Positions 37,601-52,600 of a stretch of 64,000 bases of DNA are shown piece after piece. The notes beneath the pieces are model-generated. The model was given only the letters and a program-made list of their open reading frames with translations, ran no database searches and had not been told where the DNA came from. The position numbers and the translations under genes are program-made. The stretch is taken from assembly GCF_037975245.1 (NCBI RefSeq), contig NC_092562.1, positions 20,657,054-20,721,053 of the forward strand. Direction: 5' to 3'. The stretch's first letter is position 1. Each line of letters begins with the position of its first letter. The stretch is from Apostichopus japonicus. Taxonomy: Eukaryota; Echinodermata; Holothuroidea; Aspidochirotida; Stichopodidae.

Positions 37601-40600
37601 TAATCAAATCTGGTGACTAACATAAAATTTCCACTTGCATTTTCCTTGAATTAACACATTAATCAACTCTTAACTTGAACCCTTGGGCAGAAAACTGCAA
37701 GCGCATATATTTACCTACTGGCAAACAGCGAAATCCTAAATAACCTGTAAAACAACTGTATCTGGACAAAAGGACCCCCCCCCCACCCTCCTCCACCCTC
37801 CCCCTGACGACAGACTTTGGGATTTGTTATTACAGATGATTCTATCATTCTAGGATCCTTACCTTTGGGTCATATTCAAATTTGAGTAAATGACCGGTTA
37901 GAATATGCTCATCTGGATACAGCTGCATGTTTTCAGCTAAAGTCTCTACCAGCTCAATCGGTTCCTCCTGGAAACAGAGAGTTTACAAATGAGATACCTG
38001 AAGATGAGAACTTGCAAAAGAGATATTTTGGGTTGCTGTCTCTTTTCAAGAAACGATAACAAAGTAACTAAGCTCTCACATTTTCACAGGGATTATACTG
38101 GGATTTTTTTTAACCAATTTTTTAAGTACTAAATATCTCCCAGGTAGATCAGATTAATTTTTGTCCAAATTGCCATCCAGATATGGCCCAGGCATATGTC
38201 TATGTGACCTGCAGTGAAGGTTAAAGCCCCCTGCTAAATCAGTCTGGGTAAAAATTTAAATTTTGGTCATCAAATCCCCCTCCCCCTCCCCCACCACCAC
38301 CTTTCCAATTCCTCTGCATGTTACATCAAGAGATAATCAAGTAATATGTTTGGGTATCACATGGTTTATGACCCAATGTGAAATGCCAGCTTTAAGTTGC
38401 GAGTTTAGTGATATTTACAAATGAGATTTCATAAAACCAGAAACCTTAGAGTGAGTTAATATGACCCAATGCAAAACTCGTTAGCTTCAAAAACCCAAGA
38501 ATTTATATGTGTGATACCTTAAGGTGCGGATTCATGGGAATAGTCCCTCTAATCTAGAGATTTTATAATTCAGAAACCGTAAAATGAGAGCATAAAATGG
38601 AATATTTTAAACAAATCATACCATGATATCAAATTTGAGCAATCAGCTAGAAATTAGCATAATCCATTGTTGACTGTTACTATAAATTCCACTCATATTT
38701 TTGGCATGATGTCAGTTACAGCTTTGTCTAGATTGTGCACAGTTAACAACAAACACATCGTACATCGAGGCAAATCATGAAATTTTTTCTCAATATCTTG
38801 TTTGAAACTTTTACAAGTGGCCGTTGAAAAAAAAAAATTGGTAAAATGTAGAGTAAAACTGAGCGATAGAAAAAAACGGACGTACCTCTTCTTGAAACCT
38901 GAAATCATTATCATCCACAGTCTTTATTTCATTGTAAATTCTAGAAGAGATATATAAAGAGAAAAAGTTGATTATTTGTCGAGTCTGGCAAAAAGATTAA
39001 GCTACGCATGACATGTTCTTTAAAGGCATTGAAGACTCGCCCCAAACCGTGTGTGGCCATCTGAAAAAGTTAACTTTCTGTTGCTTGCAACTGACGTTTT
39101 GTTTGTGTCGCTACAAAATGCAGACAGTAATGAAACGTGATACCTTGTTATCTTTAGCTGGACCTGAGATGTCCATCGCTGTATCGTCTATACACTGTGC
39201 TGTGGGTATTGACCGCAGCTGTATGTACTGACTGTACACAAGTGTTTAATTACCGACAGTAGCAAGCTGTGTGTGTATTTTCTGGGATCGATGGTGGTGT
39301 CTAACACTTCTGTTACACCTCATTCGAAACTAGGTCAGATTACCGGCATTAGACGTTTCTTTTTGCGTGAGTCTTCACACCTTTTAAACTTTCGGGTGTG
39401 ACCCAAGAGTGGGTCATGGAAAATTTGTGTTGGGTTGCAGGCTGTTACAGACGGCAGAAAAATGTATTTACAGTTATTTAATCTTAATGGTGGAGATCCA
39501 TGAATTTATTTCCTTAATATCGAGTCCATAGTCCGAGCGATTCTTCTACGCATTCTGAATAACGATTCTGGGGGACAAAGGCTGTAAGGGGTCTGATGGG
39601 GGTCATGGCTCATTCCTCATGAAAGTTCAATGGGGTGGGGGCAGGGGGGGAGGTCTAGAAGTTTGCAGACCACTCTAGTATCATACATGACAAGGATTTA
39701 ACCTCACAATTTTGTTTCAATTATTGCCTTTAACTTGACTTTCTGGTGACAAGAAAATACTCAATTATGATTTTAAGAAGGATCCATTAATGCTTAAAGA
39801 AAGACTACCGTGTCACAAGCTTTGCTCTGTGATTCTAAAAGACATTTTTACATATGAACGTCACTTATATTTGGGATCATTACAATGAACTTCCAAGCTA
39901 TCATATTTTCATATGATAGCTTGGAAGTTCATTGTAATGAACGAAGGGTGACGGAGGGGAAAAAAAATCTTATATTTTCTTTTTAATTTGAAATAATATA
40001 TACAGTTGCCAACAAAACATTTCCCAAAAATTATTTTACATCAAGTTGCTTATAAATGCTTACTGGGACCCAACCAGTCATCTCAACAGACTTCCAGAAA
40101 ATCAAACTGTCAAATAGATCTATTATGTGAAATTAAGACAGCATGAATTTCCCTACAAGGTGTATTTTGTTTGTTATGTACCCCCTACCTGTCCTGAGGT
40201 CCAAGGTCCTGCAGCATCTTAATGTACTGGAGAATGATGGTGACGACTTCTTCCACTTTCTCGAAACCACTGTCGGTTAAGGTGACCATAATGCCAAAGC
40301 TGGAGTAAGTCGAGTTATGCTCAAAGCCACTTTCAACGTTTCCAGCATACAAACTGAGTGCCAGTGACCTGAAAGATATATAAGTACATTTAATGATATG
40401 GAAATTATTTCGGTAATTGATTGAGGGTGGGTCAGGGAGGGATGGGTGGATTTGGGGTGAAAGAAGAGGGCAGTGTTGTGGTTTAAAGAAAATTCCAACA
40501 GTTTTCATATCAAACATCAATAACAAGAAAAATACAAAACAACACTTCACCAAAGCATAAACTTAAATCTGATGTACACGTTGAGAGAAAATGACATTTG

Positions 40601-43600
40601 AAATTGAGCACAAGCTCCCAAAAATTTTAAACAGTATCAACATGGTTGTGACATCACATATTCACTTTGTTCAGACGCATGCCTTATGATTATTTCAAAG
40701 GCTGGTCCTGCTTCCAAATGACCCTTCCTAGGCCATTAGAGTTGACCAATATTTCAGACCATTTACCTACATAAATGTAGTCTCCCTAAATAAATAGTAT
40801 ATGTGAAATTATTAAAGGAGCATTCGAGAAGTCTAGCTAAGTATAAAATGAAGAGAATTATTTGCGCTGAAAGCCAGTCAGTAAACCAATAGGATTGATA
40901 GGCACCACTCAACCTGACTCCTGTATATGTCAAAACGGATAAGTTTCTTTTCAGAAAGCAAATTAGAAAATCACAAAGCCGACTGGGAAATTGCAAAACA
41001 GAATTCTTAAACAGCAAGAAAATTTATGACTACAAAGTTTATTCTAAAACCAATGGACTACAAAGTCCTCTGGTCATCCAAGTGAGGCCATACAGTATTT
41101 TTTCTTTTCCAATTCCTGTAAACTGAATTTTTAAAAATTTTTAAACTTAAATTTGGTTGGTGCGTTGCGACAGGGGACTAAATTTTTGCCACAAATCTGG
41201 CTCAAATGCTTTGCAAAGTTTTCCAACAACTTAAAATGTAAAAGGTCACAGAGAAGAGAGTCAAATCAGATGTATTAGTTTTGAGATTGACATCGGTAAA
41301 TGACGCAATTGAAATATGTGATGACCCAGTGCTATCCAACATGGGTGCAAAGCCTGCTAACATCTGTAGACTAACATTAACTTTCATCTTATTCTTAGAT
41401 TAAATCTAAGAAAAGGCAGCTTCTTTCGAGCAAACGGTAAACTGATCTGGAGTAGTAGCCCTTAGCAACGGTTAAAACTGCCAGAGATTGTTGATGTCAT
41501 ACCTAATGGCTACCTTAAATACTGATAGAAATGAACGATACCTCTTTTTAAGGAGTGCTAATATACTTCCTTGTCCTTCGTGACCAACCAACCAGGATAA
41601 ATACTGCAAAGGTTTACTCCTTTAAAAGAAAAAGAACGAAGAAAATAGTATATACTCAGGGTTATAAAGTCAGTTGAGTATTTTACAAAGTTGTCTTGGT
41701 CATTCGTTTACAAATTGTTTTGTTATACGACAGCTTAAAGTAAAACTCACGACATAGGATTTGATAACTAGAAAATGACTTCTGATTGTATTAGCGCACT
41801 CAGTGATAATCTGGGAATAAACAATCACCACTACTTGCTACTTATTTCAAAATGTTAAACATTTCTTTTATTAAAAGAACACAGCCTGCATGAGAATTTG
41901 TAAATGAATGTTACTTGAATCAAAAGGAAACTCGGTCAAAGTACTTTATGCAAAAAATTCCTACACTATTTGTAGACAGCGACAGCGTTGCAAGAGTTGA
42001 TGGGTATGGGAGGGGGGGGGGGGGTGGAGGAGGCTGTTAAAATCATCAGAGTGCAGCAAGAAATCTGATGGTCACTGCTGCACTTTTCATGAATGGACAT
42101 GGACAGAAATCCAGTCCATTATATTCTAAAAGTAGCTATGACTATTTGGACTCCACAAAGCACACTTGGCAGTTATTTGCTTGACAGAGGGAAGGGGAGA
42201 GGTGGGCGGACAGGTATATGTTTCTTCCCCTTCCCTTACCCTCCTTTTCAACTAGCGCTGGCGGACACAGTACTTTGCATTAAAAAGTGATTAAAACATT
42301 TTCAAGTCTCATTTTAGCTTGTAATCTTGGAGAATTTACAGACGACTGCATGGATATGTCAGAAAATTACGAGACTGTTAACATTTTATATCGCCAGAAG
42401 GGGCACACAAAACATGACAAAATGTTGGCAAGTTAGTTAGATGAGAAAGTGCATGTATTTAGAGGAGACAGGTGTTGGGAGAGAGAGGAGTGAAGAAACT
42501 TGACTGATTTTTTACTTGTTGTCCCTGTTTAATACGATACAGTACATATTACACACGTGCATAGTGTATTGCTACATACTTGTAGTGCTGCACGAGCGAT
42601 GGCAAAGCCCAGGTGAGCTCAATTTGTTGATAGTTCTTCACCGGTACAACTGTAAAAACATAAACCAAAAAATAGAATAGATACAGGATCTGTGCATAGC
42701 ATTGCTCTAACGAGAGGGACTTCTAAACAGCCAGTTATAATAGCTACATAAGTCATTAAAAGTTTGAAACTCTGATGATTTTGCGGCAAACAACGATCGT
42801 TTCACGATGCTGTTTTTCGGCTATCGTTCACTGAGTGGACACCCGAGCACTGCTGATACATGTGGGTATTTAAAGTTAAGATAAACATCTTTTCTGCTTT
42901 ATTGCTTTCCTGCAAGGACTGTAAAATTTCTGCAAACCTGGTCCAGGTGGTTCACAAGGTTTTCTAGCTCTGCAATCTCTGAATATAAGCAATTCATGTT
43001 AAAACCTGATTCAGAGGGGAAAAAATGACCAGAAGAAATAACAAATTTAGTAAGTGAGGAGGATACATTCCAATAAGCCCACCCCCTCCTCCACCCCCCC
43101 CCCATTCCTCAGCTTTAAAACAATATTTATTAATTTTAAAACAGGTAGTCAGACTGTGCCCCATCCTTAACAACTTTATTCTATCTATAAATCTATATTA
43201 TATCTAAATATAATATATTTGTATAGATCACAATGGAGCAATGCAATGCTGCAAAATCTCAATACTACTGCAGCTCTGTTTGCGCTTTGATGGGGTGATA
43301 TATATCTATATATGTGTGTGTGTGTCTCAGTTAAGACATGTATTTACTAGGTATTGTGGGAGGAAGCTCATTACAGCTTGCTTATTAAATAACAGATCTT
43401 TCCATACACAGAGCATGAATCAGCATTTTATACCAAATAACACAGAAGCCAAGGACCCTACATGATTATTGCCTTCCAATAAAAGTCAATAGCAATCATA
43501 AAGACCTTGGTGTGAAGAGGACTTCCTCCACCCCCCGCCCCCTCAGAAGAACCTTGAAACTTGCTATAATTTCACAACAATATTGTGTCGGATGTCAATT

Positions 43601-46600
43601 TTATGACAAAAGTCATTGCGAATCCCAGTTTCCTTTTGGTTTTCTTGGGATGCTAAAAGTTAAAGACAGTTACTAAAGACATAAATTCAGATTTTTTTTT
43701 TTTTTTGAGGGGGGAACTCCTAATAACCAATGTCATTATGGAGGAAGTAGTACTAGGTTTTCTTTTAGTTTACCTATATATAACTTCCCCATATTTTCAT
43801 CAAACTGTTCAATAAATACTTTACCAAAAGCTTTGTTTCTCCACTTTTGAATGTTCTTGAACCATTACATGAAAAAGTTTAATATGTGTTTAACAGAACG
43901 GAAATGTCTTGCTTCTTATAACCATGGAATTACAGAGGAAGTTGTTCTAGGGCTTCATCTTAATCTGGCAGAATATACTATTAGGTATTTCCAGTGTAAA
44001 GCATCATTATAATCTGTGGAAAAAAAGAAAACCTGGATGCGTTTTGCAGAAGCAAACCTTCAGACTTTATCAGATCGATAAATGCAGACATTGTAAAATG
44101 TAGGAGTTGCAACACCCACGCCTCATTAACATTAATGGGGAAACCTAAAGAGGTTTTAATAACTATTTTTAGCAATATGGCTGGTTTTCTTTTATTACAT
44201 CTCTCATGGCATTGATTGAAAAACCATAAATGCAACGGAAAAAAAAAAATTCCGGTTTCGCTGATGTAATTAGCTTTATCTTTTAGGAATCTGGAATGTG
44301 AAGGTCCCCTTCTTGATAATGAGATGCGAACAAGTTTTCCACAGACTGCTCTGTTTAAATTGACATGAAAGTACAATTGAACTCTTACAAAAGCAACTGA
44401 GGTATTTTGGTCCTTATTATGCAAAATACTGAATAGAACCTTCGCTGAATGAATTCTTCCCAAACTACCCTATTTGAGAACATATGGTATTGTGTTTACT
44501 TTGACCTTTGCTGACCCCCTGACCTCTAACAAGAGCAATATGGTTCATCTACCGGGAATGGAACCATCCAAAATAGATTCATCCAATGATGCAATGATAT
44601 TCAGTGGCGTTTGTACACAAATCCTCAATATCTTCAGTATTTAGTTTATAAAACAAACATCAAAACTTCACCAGTGTCCTATTTGGAAAATCTCCTTTCA
44701 TATTGTCAAAATTAATAACACATACTTTACCTTTGTAAAGCTTCCTGTACTTTTCGGAGTCAAACGGCTGGCCATTGTGAATGAATGTCTCCTTCGGTAG
44801 GTTACTGTGAAGTAAGAAAAGAAAGGGGGCCGAGGGGGGGGGCGGGGGAACAACATAAAAGTAAGAAAAAAATAGTTGTTGAAATGGTAAAAAGATATAT
44901 GGGCTATTACAGTAAGTCAAAATGAGTAATAAAATATTTCAAAATGGTGAGAGCAACATTTAACGGTGGAGATTTTTTATAGAATCTGACTGTACTACTA
45001 GCATACTACAACTGTATCTCAATATTGTAACGTGGCCTCTTATGTATTTCGCTTTCAAATGTATTATTACTTACTTTCAAGAAACTAATTGTCTTTAGAC
45101 TAGGGTGTCAAATAATGCTACGAAATAAATAGATATGTTCGTTCACTAAGGAGCCAGTTCATAAACACTTGCACTTTAATGTGATTTATTCCTCCCCCCC
45201 TCCCCCACCCCCCCCAAAAAAAAATTATGCATGTTTGGTACATTGTAAAACTTAACAAAACTTCCCAATTGGCTATACACAATATTAGCATGTAACATAC
45301 TGCTTAACAACTGAAGGATGCCTGCTAATGAAAAAAAGAGAGAAAAATACATCAACACATCACTGCAAATGTAGTGTGGTTTCTAAGTGACTTGGCAGTT
45401 TCCATTGTGGCAGGGTTTTTCTCTGTTTTCCTATTAGCATAAAAAATGAAGCTAATTATCAGCTTTTGAAAAATAATTTTGAACTGCTGTGGTTGCCATG
45501 TTGTCTGTATTTTTGTTGGTAATAACTGCTTACTTGCAGTAATCTTGTTTCAGCATTGCTGTTTTTTTTATTGATTTGCTCTTTCTTGGCAAAAGAACTT
45601 TTGGGACAAAAAGAAGTTCTGTTAGCTAAAAATGTAATGGGGGAGGGGGGTGAGAAGGGGTGTAGACTGGATATCTGTAAATTTTAAGAATATTTATATA
45701 TGGAAGCCAGCCACAATGAAGTTTAAGAACATTAGAAATAACTCACTTGTTTGGAATGTCAGAAAACGATTCTTTGACCCAGCTTTCCAAGGTATCCAAG
45801 GTTTCTACAAAAGAAGGAAAACCAGAAAGCCAGTTAGCTTAATAGTGATTCCTTGCCATAGAATAAGCTCAAAATTTCAAACTAACTATCTGACTAATTT
45901 AGAGCAAGTGATTTAAATTTTGGTGCTAGCAATCCCTTTAATAAATACTGAGAGTTATATGACATTGTTTATACAATTTGAAATATTTGTAGCTTTAATT
46001 TTGGAGTTATCATGTTTAACAGACTTCGATAATCTGTTGACTTCATGTTACCTTTGACCTCTACCAACTTCAATAGCATTCTTGCACTCACCAAGCTGTA
46101 TGAACATACTAAGTACAAAGTTCAAGAAAGATGTTCTTCTTGTGTTATCGTGTTTTACAGTATTTTCAGATTTTCACTTAAATATCGACCGCAAATGACC
46201 TTTGACCGCTATCAGTATTATAAGGGTTCTTGTACTCAACAAGCTGGATCTGTATACCATGTACGAATTCAACAAAGATGTACTTTTGAGTTATCCTGTT
46301 CACAAAGTGTTCAAACTTTGACCTCTTTTGACCCAATATGACGATTGAACTCGCTCTGACTGGGCAGGGTTCGAACCCACAACCTCCCAGATGGTAGATT
46401 TCATTGTTGCTAAGGCAACCATCTTTAACCACCTCTACCATAACACTGGTAAGTACCTTCGATCATACACTGACATTTATTTATGGGTATCTGATTTTTC
46501 CAAAACTTGTTTAAGTCTACAATTCATTATATATATTATGTTTCAACAGTGGATCCAGGATTTTCAAGAAGGGGGAGGAGGGGCAGTGTGTGGCCCTGGT

Positions 46601-49600
46601 GTCATTGCAGCCCACTCCCATGTAGGGAGGAGGGTGCTGTGTAGGGGTCCTCCGCCGACAAAAAATATAAGTTTTGTTGGAAATTGTGCTTTCTGAAGCA
46701 TATTTAGATTATACATAGTCTCTAATTAGGTCTATATGCAAGGTTGTGCTAATAAATACTACTTTTTTTGCGGGCATTGAGTAAGGGGCTGCACACCCCC
46801 CTCCCCTGGATGGGCCTCTGTATACATCACTCATACAGCTACAGCACAAAACTGAAGAAATGGAAATAGATAAAGCACTTGAATGAATGCACTACACATT
46901 ATGAAACACGTTACAGTAAATTACATTAGTGAAATACCTAAGAAAAACATGGTCTTGATGTTTGATTGTTCACATCCTTTCAAGTCTGAATCATATAGCA
47001 ATTAACACCTACAGTAATCAGTCATACAATTGGTACACTTCTTAACAGGCGACTTAACAGGTGACTTAACAGGCGACTTAACAGGTGACTTAACAGGCCA
47101 CTTAACAGGCAGCTCTGCATCGTGCATTTTCTTACCTTGTGATTGGACAACCAGTGTCATGTAATGAGATGAATAGTTTCTCTCTCTAAACTCTCTCAAT
47201 CTCTGATAAACGTTGATTCCTTGCTCAGCTGGTCTGGTCTTGATGCTCTCTGTGTTACCTAATTATGAATGGCGTAATCCAAAAATAAGAATGTTAATTT
47301 TTGTGCAGGTTACCCGGCTTTGGACGGAAACATTCGTAACACCTATGTCAAATCTTTGTGTTACCTGATGATAAACGGAATATTCCCACAAAGTAAGAAA
47401 GCGAAATCTTTGTGCCAACTTGCAATTTATATTTATTTTTATTTTACAAAATTTCTATAGCGCCTTATCCAATCAGAAATTGCTCTAAGGCGCTTTTACA
47501 GTAAAATACATACAAACATGATATACAAATATATAAATCGTTAATGTAAGGTATAAAAAGGGTAGAAATTTCAGGCACACCATCCGTAATAAGGATATTA
47601 ATCGTTTGCATTACCTGTCGATTAATGGTATGATCCATAATAGGAATTTTATGTAAGGGTCATTTTTGTGCAATAAATAACAATCACCTAAGAAACAAAT
47701 TGAGAAATTTTCACTTGCACAGTGATATAAGATCTCTTAAAAAGTTGTTGCTTTCTGGAAAGCGATTATATCTGCTCATTTGGCTGGAGAGGAAATTGGC
47801 GTAATATTTAAGGAATTTATTTTTTTATTTTGGGCTATTGCAGGGACCAGCATGGAATGTACTTACCCCACATAAACTTGCCCATGGGATGATCTTTCAC
47901 ACACATACCTCCCAATAACTGGGCCTTACGATAGGTATCAGATGGCAAGCTCATTTGGAATTCTAAGAAAGAGAAAAATATCAGTAAAATGAAGGAGGAA
48001 ACCACTGGAAAATTATAACCTAGTTGGGGGAGAGCAATGCTTTAAATCCCTTCCCTGACACTTTCTGGATTACACTGAATAAAAATTTGGTGATGCAAGG
48101 TTGCCACGGTAATTCCCATGGGTTCATTCCCAGCAAAAGAAATGGCTGTTTAGTGATCGCCACTGGCTAAAAATATTTTAGTTGATAGACCGCAACGCTT
48201 GTAGGTCATGGGGTCACTGGTTCTACTCCCATTCTAGCTTCAAACTGGTGTTTACTGTTTGCAGCAAGACCAAAAAGAAAGAGAGTCCTAAATTGGGTAA
48301 AAAAGTGAAACAAGTGAGGAAAATTCATTGGCAGATATGCAAGTCCATATGGTCCAAGGTCAGAGTCAATCTCAGAGCCTGGTTCAAATCAAAACACGTG
48401 GTAGAAATCTGTCAAGTTCTCACCGCTATCGACGGCCTCCAACTCCCTGTCCGTACTGTCCTCTTTCAATAACGGAGACACAAAGAACTGAGCAAACCTC
48501 AACAGAGCCTCCTGAAAGCATTTCTGTTGAACTTCAAACTGAAAGATAGTCTGAAAAATAAAAATAATCATCATAAATATTATATATACAATGAACACTA
48601 ACAAGAAAACTTGAAGAAGGTCTTAGCAGCAGCTCATTGAGTCGATAATTTGATAAATATGTCGATGCTTGTCGATTGTAAAATCCTGTAACAAAGTGTA
48701 ACTCATAATAGTTCACTAGGTCAAGTTTTCATTCCAAGTAACGAAGCAAAAGTCCAATGCTTTTACATGTGTTTTACATACTACTCTGAAAAGTGGATCG
48801 GGTCGACAAAATACTGAGGATTGAGTCAAATTCATAAAATTTCTAACTCAGTTACCATCACTTGGTGACAAAATATAAATGGATGTCTTGGGTCGGTCAA
48901 ATCAATCTTATTTTAAGAACTTCTCAAAGTGCTGCTTCAAACTGTTTTATTCTCTTAACAAGAAAACAAAAGCCTTCCTCATCAAAATGCAAAACTCAGT
49001 AGCAGAAAACTTCCTTGTCTGGCTGAGAAAGGCAGTGGATGAGAGATGAGTAGCACCTCCTGGTAAGAATAGGAACTTCCTGGTATGCAGTCAGAGTTTA
49101 AGCCGGGCAGAGAAAATTGGGAGTCTAATTTGTGGCCTGGTTTTTACACCGCAATCAAAATGTACTATAAGTGCCAACCTTTGGTTGACAAATAATTTCT
49201 CATTTGAGAATCAACTCACCCTTTCACAATCAGTCGAGGCATTGTCACTTCCTCCATAGTTCTTAATAAATAGGTCGAAGGAATTTTCATCAGGATATTT
49301 CTCACTTCCCATGAAGACCACTGAGAAAAAATTAAAAACAAAATGTCAAAACTGTCATTCAAAGCAGACAATTTGTTTGAACGATCCTTTGAAGTATCCA
49401 TACAGCATTAAAGGGATGGTACATGTCATGAAAGACTGAATGAATTCTAAAGACTTGCTGATGGACCCCAAGAGACGGATGAAGAATTAGCTCTTTGAAA
49501 TTACACAGGCATCAGTTAATTGATCCAATAGCCATTACAAGGATTAGCTCTGACCAGATTAGCTTCCAATGAAGGAATAGTCAAAGCCACAACAGCTGAT

Positions 49601-52600
49601 ACAATGTTGGCTCATAGCATGCCACCCAAGCAGTAGGTTTCCCAAAAGCTGGTAAGAGAAGACCTCTGTGAATACCAGATTTTTGCAAGATATACCAGAT
49701 GCTGGTACAGTATTACCATTGTCAGGTGCCCATGGAGCAAATCAAATGTCCCAAAGTTCAGAAAGGAAATAGCTCTTTGAATACAATTAACTATTTCTGT
49801 ATTCTTCCACCAATCTTATCAGCAGAGAACAATATGCAATCAAGCCTCTCTTATCCGACTCAGATATCACCTCAGTTTGAAGTACCATATGTGTGGAATG
49901 TGGGATGGGCTTGGTCAGGGTATTAGAAGTATAGAAGATTGGTCTGACTAAGAATATATATGTGGTAACCATGGAAATATCTCACAAAATTGTCAAATAG
50001 TAAATATAAAAACATGGCTCCCTTTAAATGGTCCACATATACTTACTGTGTTCCAGAAAATGAGCTCACCCTTGGGATGCAAAAGAGGGTTCCATGGTTG
50101 GGTCAGGGAGTGAGTAAAGGATTAAATGATTAGATGATGGGTTCACCTACGTGCAGCCATGTGGTAACCATGGTAATACCTAATAAAATAGCCAAATAGC
50201 CAACAAGGCAAAAAACCAAAAGCCAAATAGCAGACAAAGTATGGGATTCTTTTATGAGATGAAAAACGTCTTACTGTGTTCCAGAAAATGAGCTAAACCA
50301 GGTATATCAGGAGGATCGGAGAAACTTCCAATACCGACACAGAGGGCAGCCGCCGCCTGCCGAGAAACGAGAGAAGATGTCTAAATAGTCATGCAGAAAC
50401 TTCCAAACATTCTTGACAAAAACCAGTCTTTGATCTTTGGTGCTGTGCGGTTTCTCGCGAGAGGAACCATTTGTCTGCGAAGGTGAATTCTATCGTCTGG
50501 TATTGATTTATCTTTGGTGCGGTGGGCTTTGCAGCTGCTGCAGCTTATCGTTTCAAACGAGAAGCCAGAACTACGCCGAAATATTAAACATCATTCTGTC
50601 AACTTCCGAGCCTTACCATTTTCTCAGTTCTCTGTTTTTTCTTTACACTGATTCCGTCGTCTTCTTCTCCCTGATCATCTCCGGACATATCATCATCTTC
50701 ATCCTTTGAAAGACAAAATTTCAATGATTTGAATGATATCGTTTGGAAAATTTCTAATACTGGTGAAGTAAAGAAGAGTAGAGGGCTCAGAGAAGATTAA
50801 TATGATCCAAATATGAAATGGTGATTAAACCTTCTAATTAATGAACTTCATCTCTCTTTAGTGTCTAGGTGGAAATTGCATTTTTTTTTCTTATTTTTTT
50901 TTTGGTCTTCTTTTTCCATGGGCTGTACGAAAAATGATGGTGTACAGTACCTTTGTGTTACTAAACACTTTGTTCTTATTTGTTCTAAATGTACTTAATT
51001 TCCAGTCGAAATGACAGAGATTTTGTAACTGTTGAAGTCTTGTGTCTTATAGTATAAACTATAAGGCATCCAGGAATTTTGCTGACACAATGTGGCAAAG
51101 TTTACAACTTAATTCCAGTCAATGAACGGATTTAAATAAATTTACGAAAGAAGAGCCTCAAGTTGTATAATTGATGTTGGCTTATTCTTTCAAACACAAA
51201 GTGAACTTGAAAGCTGCAGCATACTTCTTCTTCTCCGTCTGTGCTGCCCTCTGCCATATCCTCATCTTCACCATCTTCACTTTCGTCACTGTCACAGTCT
51301 TCATCCATATCGTCTACTCCCGTGTCATTTTCTTCATCCTTCTCTGGTAATTCTACCTTTGATTCACCATGCTTAGAATAAACATCTGTTACTAATAACA
51401 CCCTCAGTCCATTCTGCAGATCAACTCTTCTGAAGTGATGAAAAAAAGTATTAAGGTTGAGTAGTTTTTATTTCCTTTTAATTCCAACCCATAGATGACA
51501 TAAAATATAAAAGTATATGTGTGCCATGAAAGCTTGGGAGGAAATTCTGCTCAGATGCTTAATTTCTATTTTAAGTAGAGCTAGCTGGTTGTGGATGTAT
51601 TGTTACCTCTTTTCACAAAGAGCATTGTGGAGTTTAGGAGTAAGACAAAATATATAGGTACAAAGTACGGAAATGTTTCAAACTGTTAACTATTGATTCT
51701 GTGTTAAACATTCAATTATTTATACAACAGACCATATCATGCATAAATCATATCAAGGTTTTACTTGCGAAGTTATCAAGGTTATAAATATCGTTTTCCT
51801 TAGCTAGGCCTCATCTGGAGGATGCTGTGCAGGCTTGGAACCCATATTTTTGCTAAGGATAAGGAAGTACTCGAGAAGGTCCAGAGGAGGGCTACTGAGA
51901 TGATTAATTCCTTCAAGGGTGTTCCTTAATATAGGCGGTTACAGCTGCTGAATCTCACCAAACTGGAGCTTAGGAGGTTACATGGTGACTTGATTCAGGT
52001 TTTCAAGATCGTGTATGGTTATGACAATTTATCCTTCACTGACTCTTTCATGTTTGCTAATAGTAGATGTAACAGAGGTCATTGTCTTCAACTCAAGAAG
52101 TTACAAAGTAGGATTAATATTCAGCATCACTCTTTTTCTGATAGGGTGTGAAATGAGTGGAACGGTTTGCCTGAGAAAGTTGTACTCGAAGTGATACGAA
52201 TGGGTTTTAAATGCTTTGGACAAGCACTTTAAGCATTGTAATCAGGTCTGATTTTTTTCCTTCCTCTTCCATAGGGTTCTTGATGGAGGCTTGAATGTCC
52301 CTCCTGATCCTTTTTTTACTCAGCTAGGCTATAACTAAACTATTCCCTTTACTGCTGTTTAATGATATGGACATGCATTTGTGTGATGAACAGTGGGGAC
52401 GCCAGACATTTCAATCTGGGGGGAAAAGCACTTAATTGGGGGGGCACAATGTTTATTGTGAATGCCATCCTAGGGGAGGGGGTTTGTGAGAAATGTTGGA
52501 ATAATTAAGGGTCCTTAGATGCAATCTGGTGCTTTATTTGGGTGTTACTAAAACGAATGACAATTGCGTTACACATTTAACGAATGACAATATGTTGTAC

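Noticed and set aside
39877-39940. A microRNA precursor
   Set aside because: Arms are perfectly paired with a 4-nt loop and a stem only 30 bp long; animal pre-miRNAs usually have bulges and larger loops. Kept as a hairpin only.
43981-44463. 160-codon minus-strand open frame
   Set aside because: No recognisable domain, lies within NRDC intron 10 and has AT-driven composition with no splice or start support.
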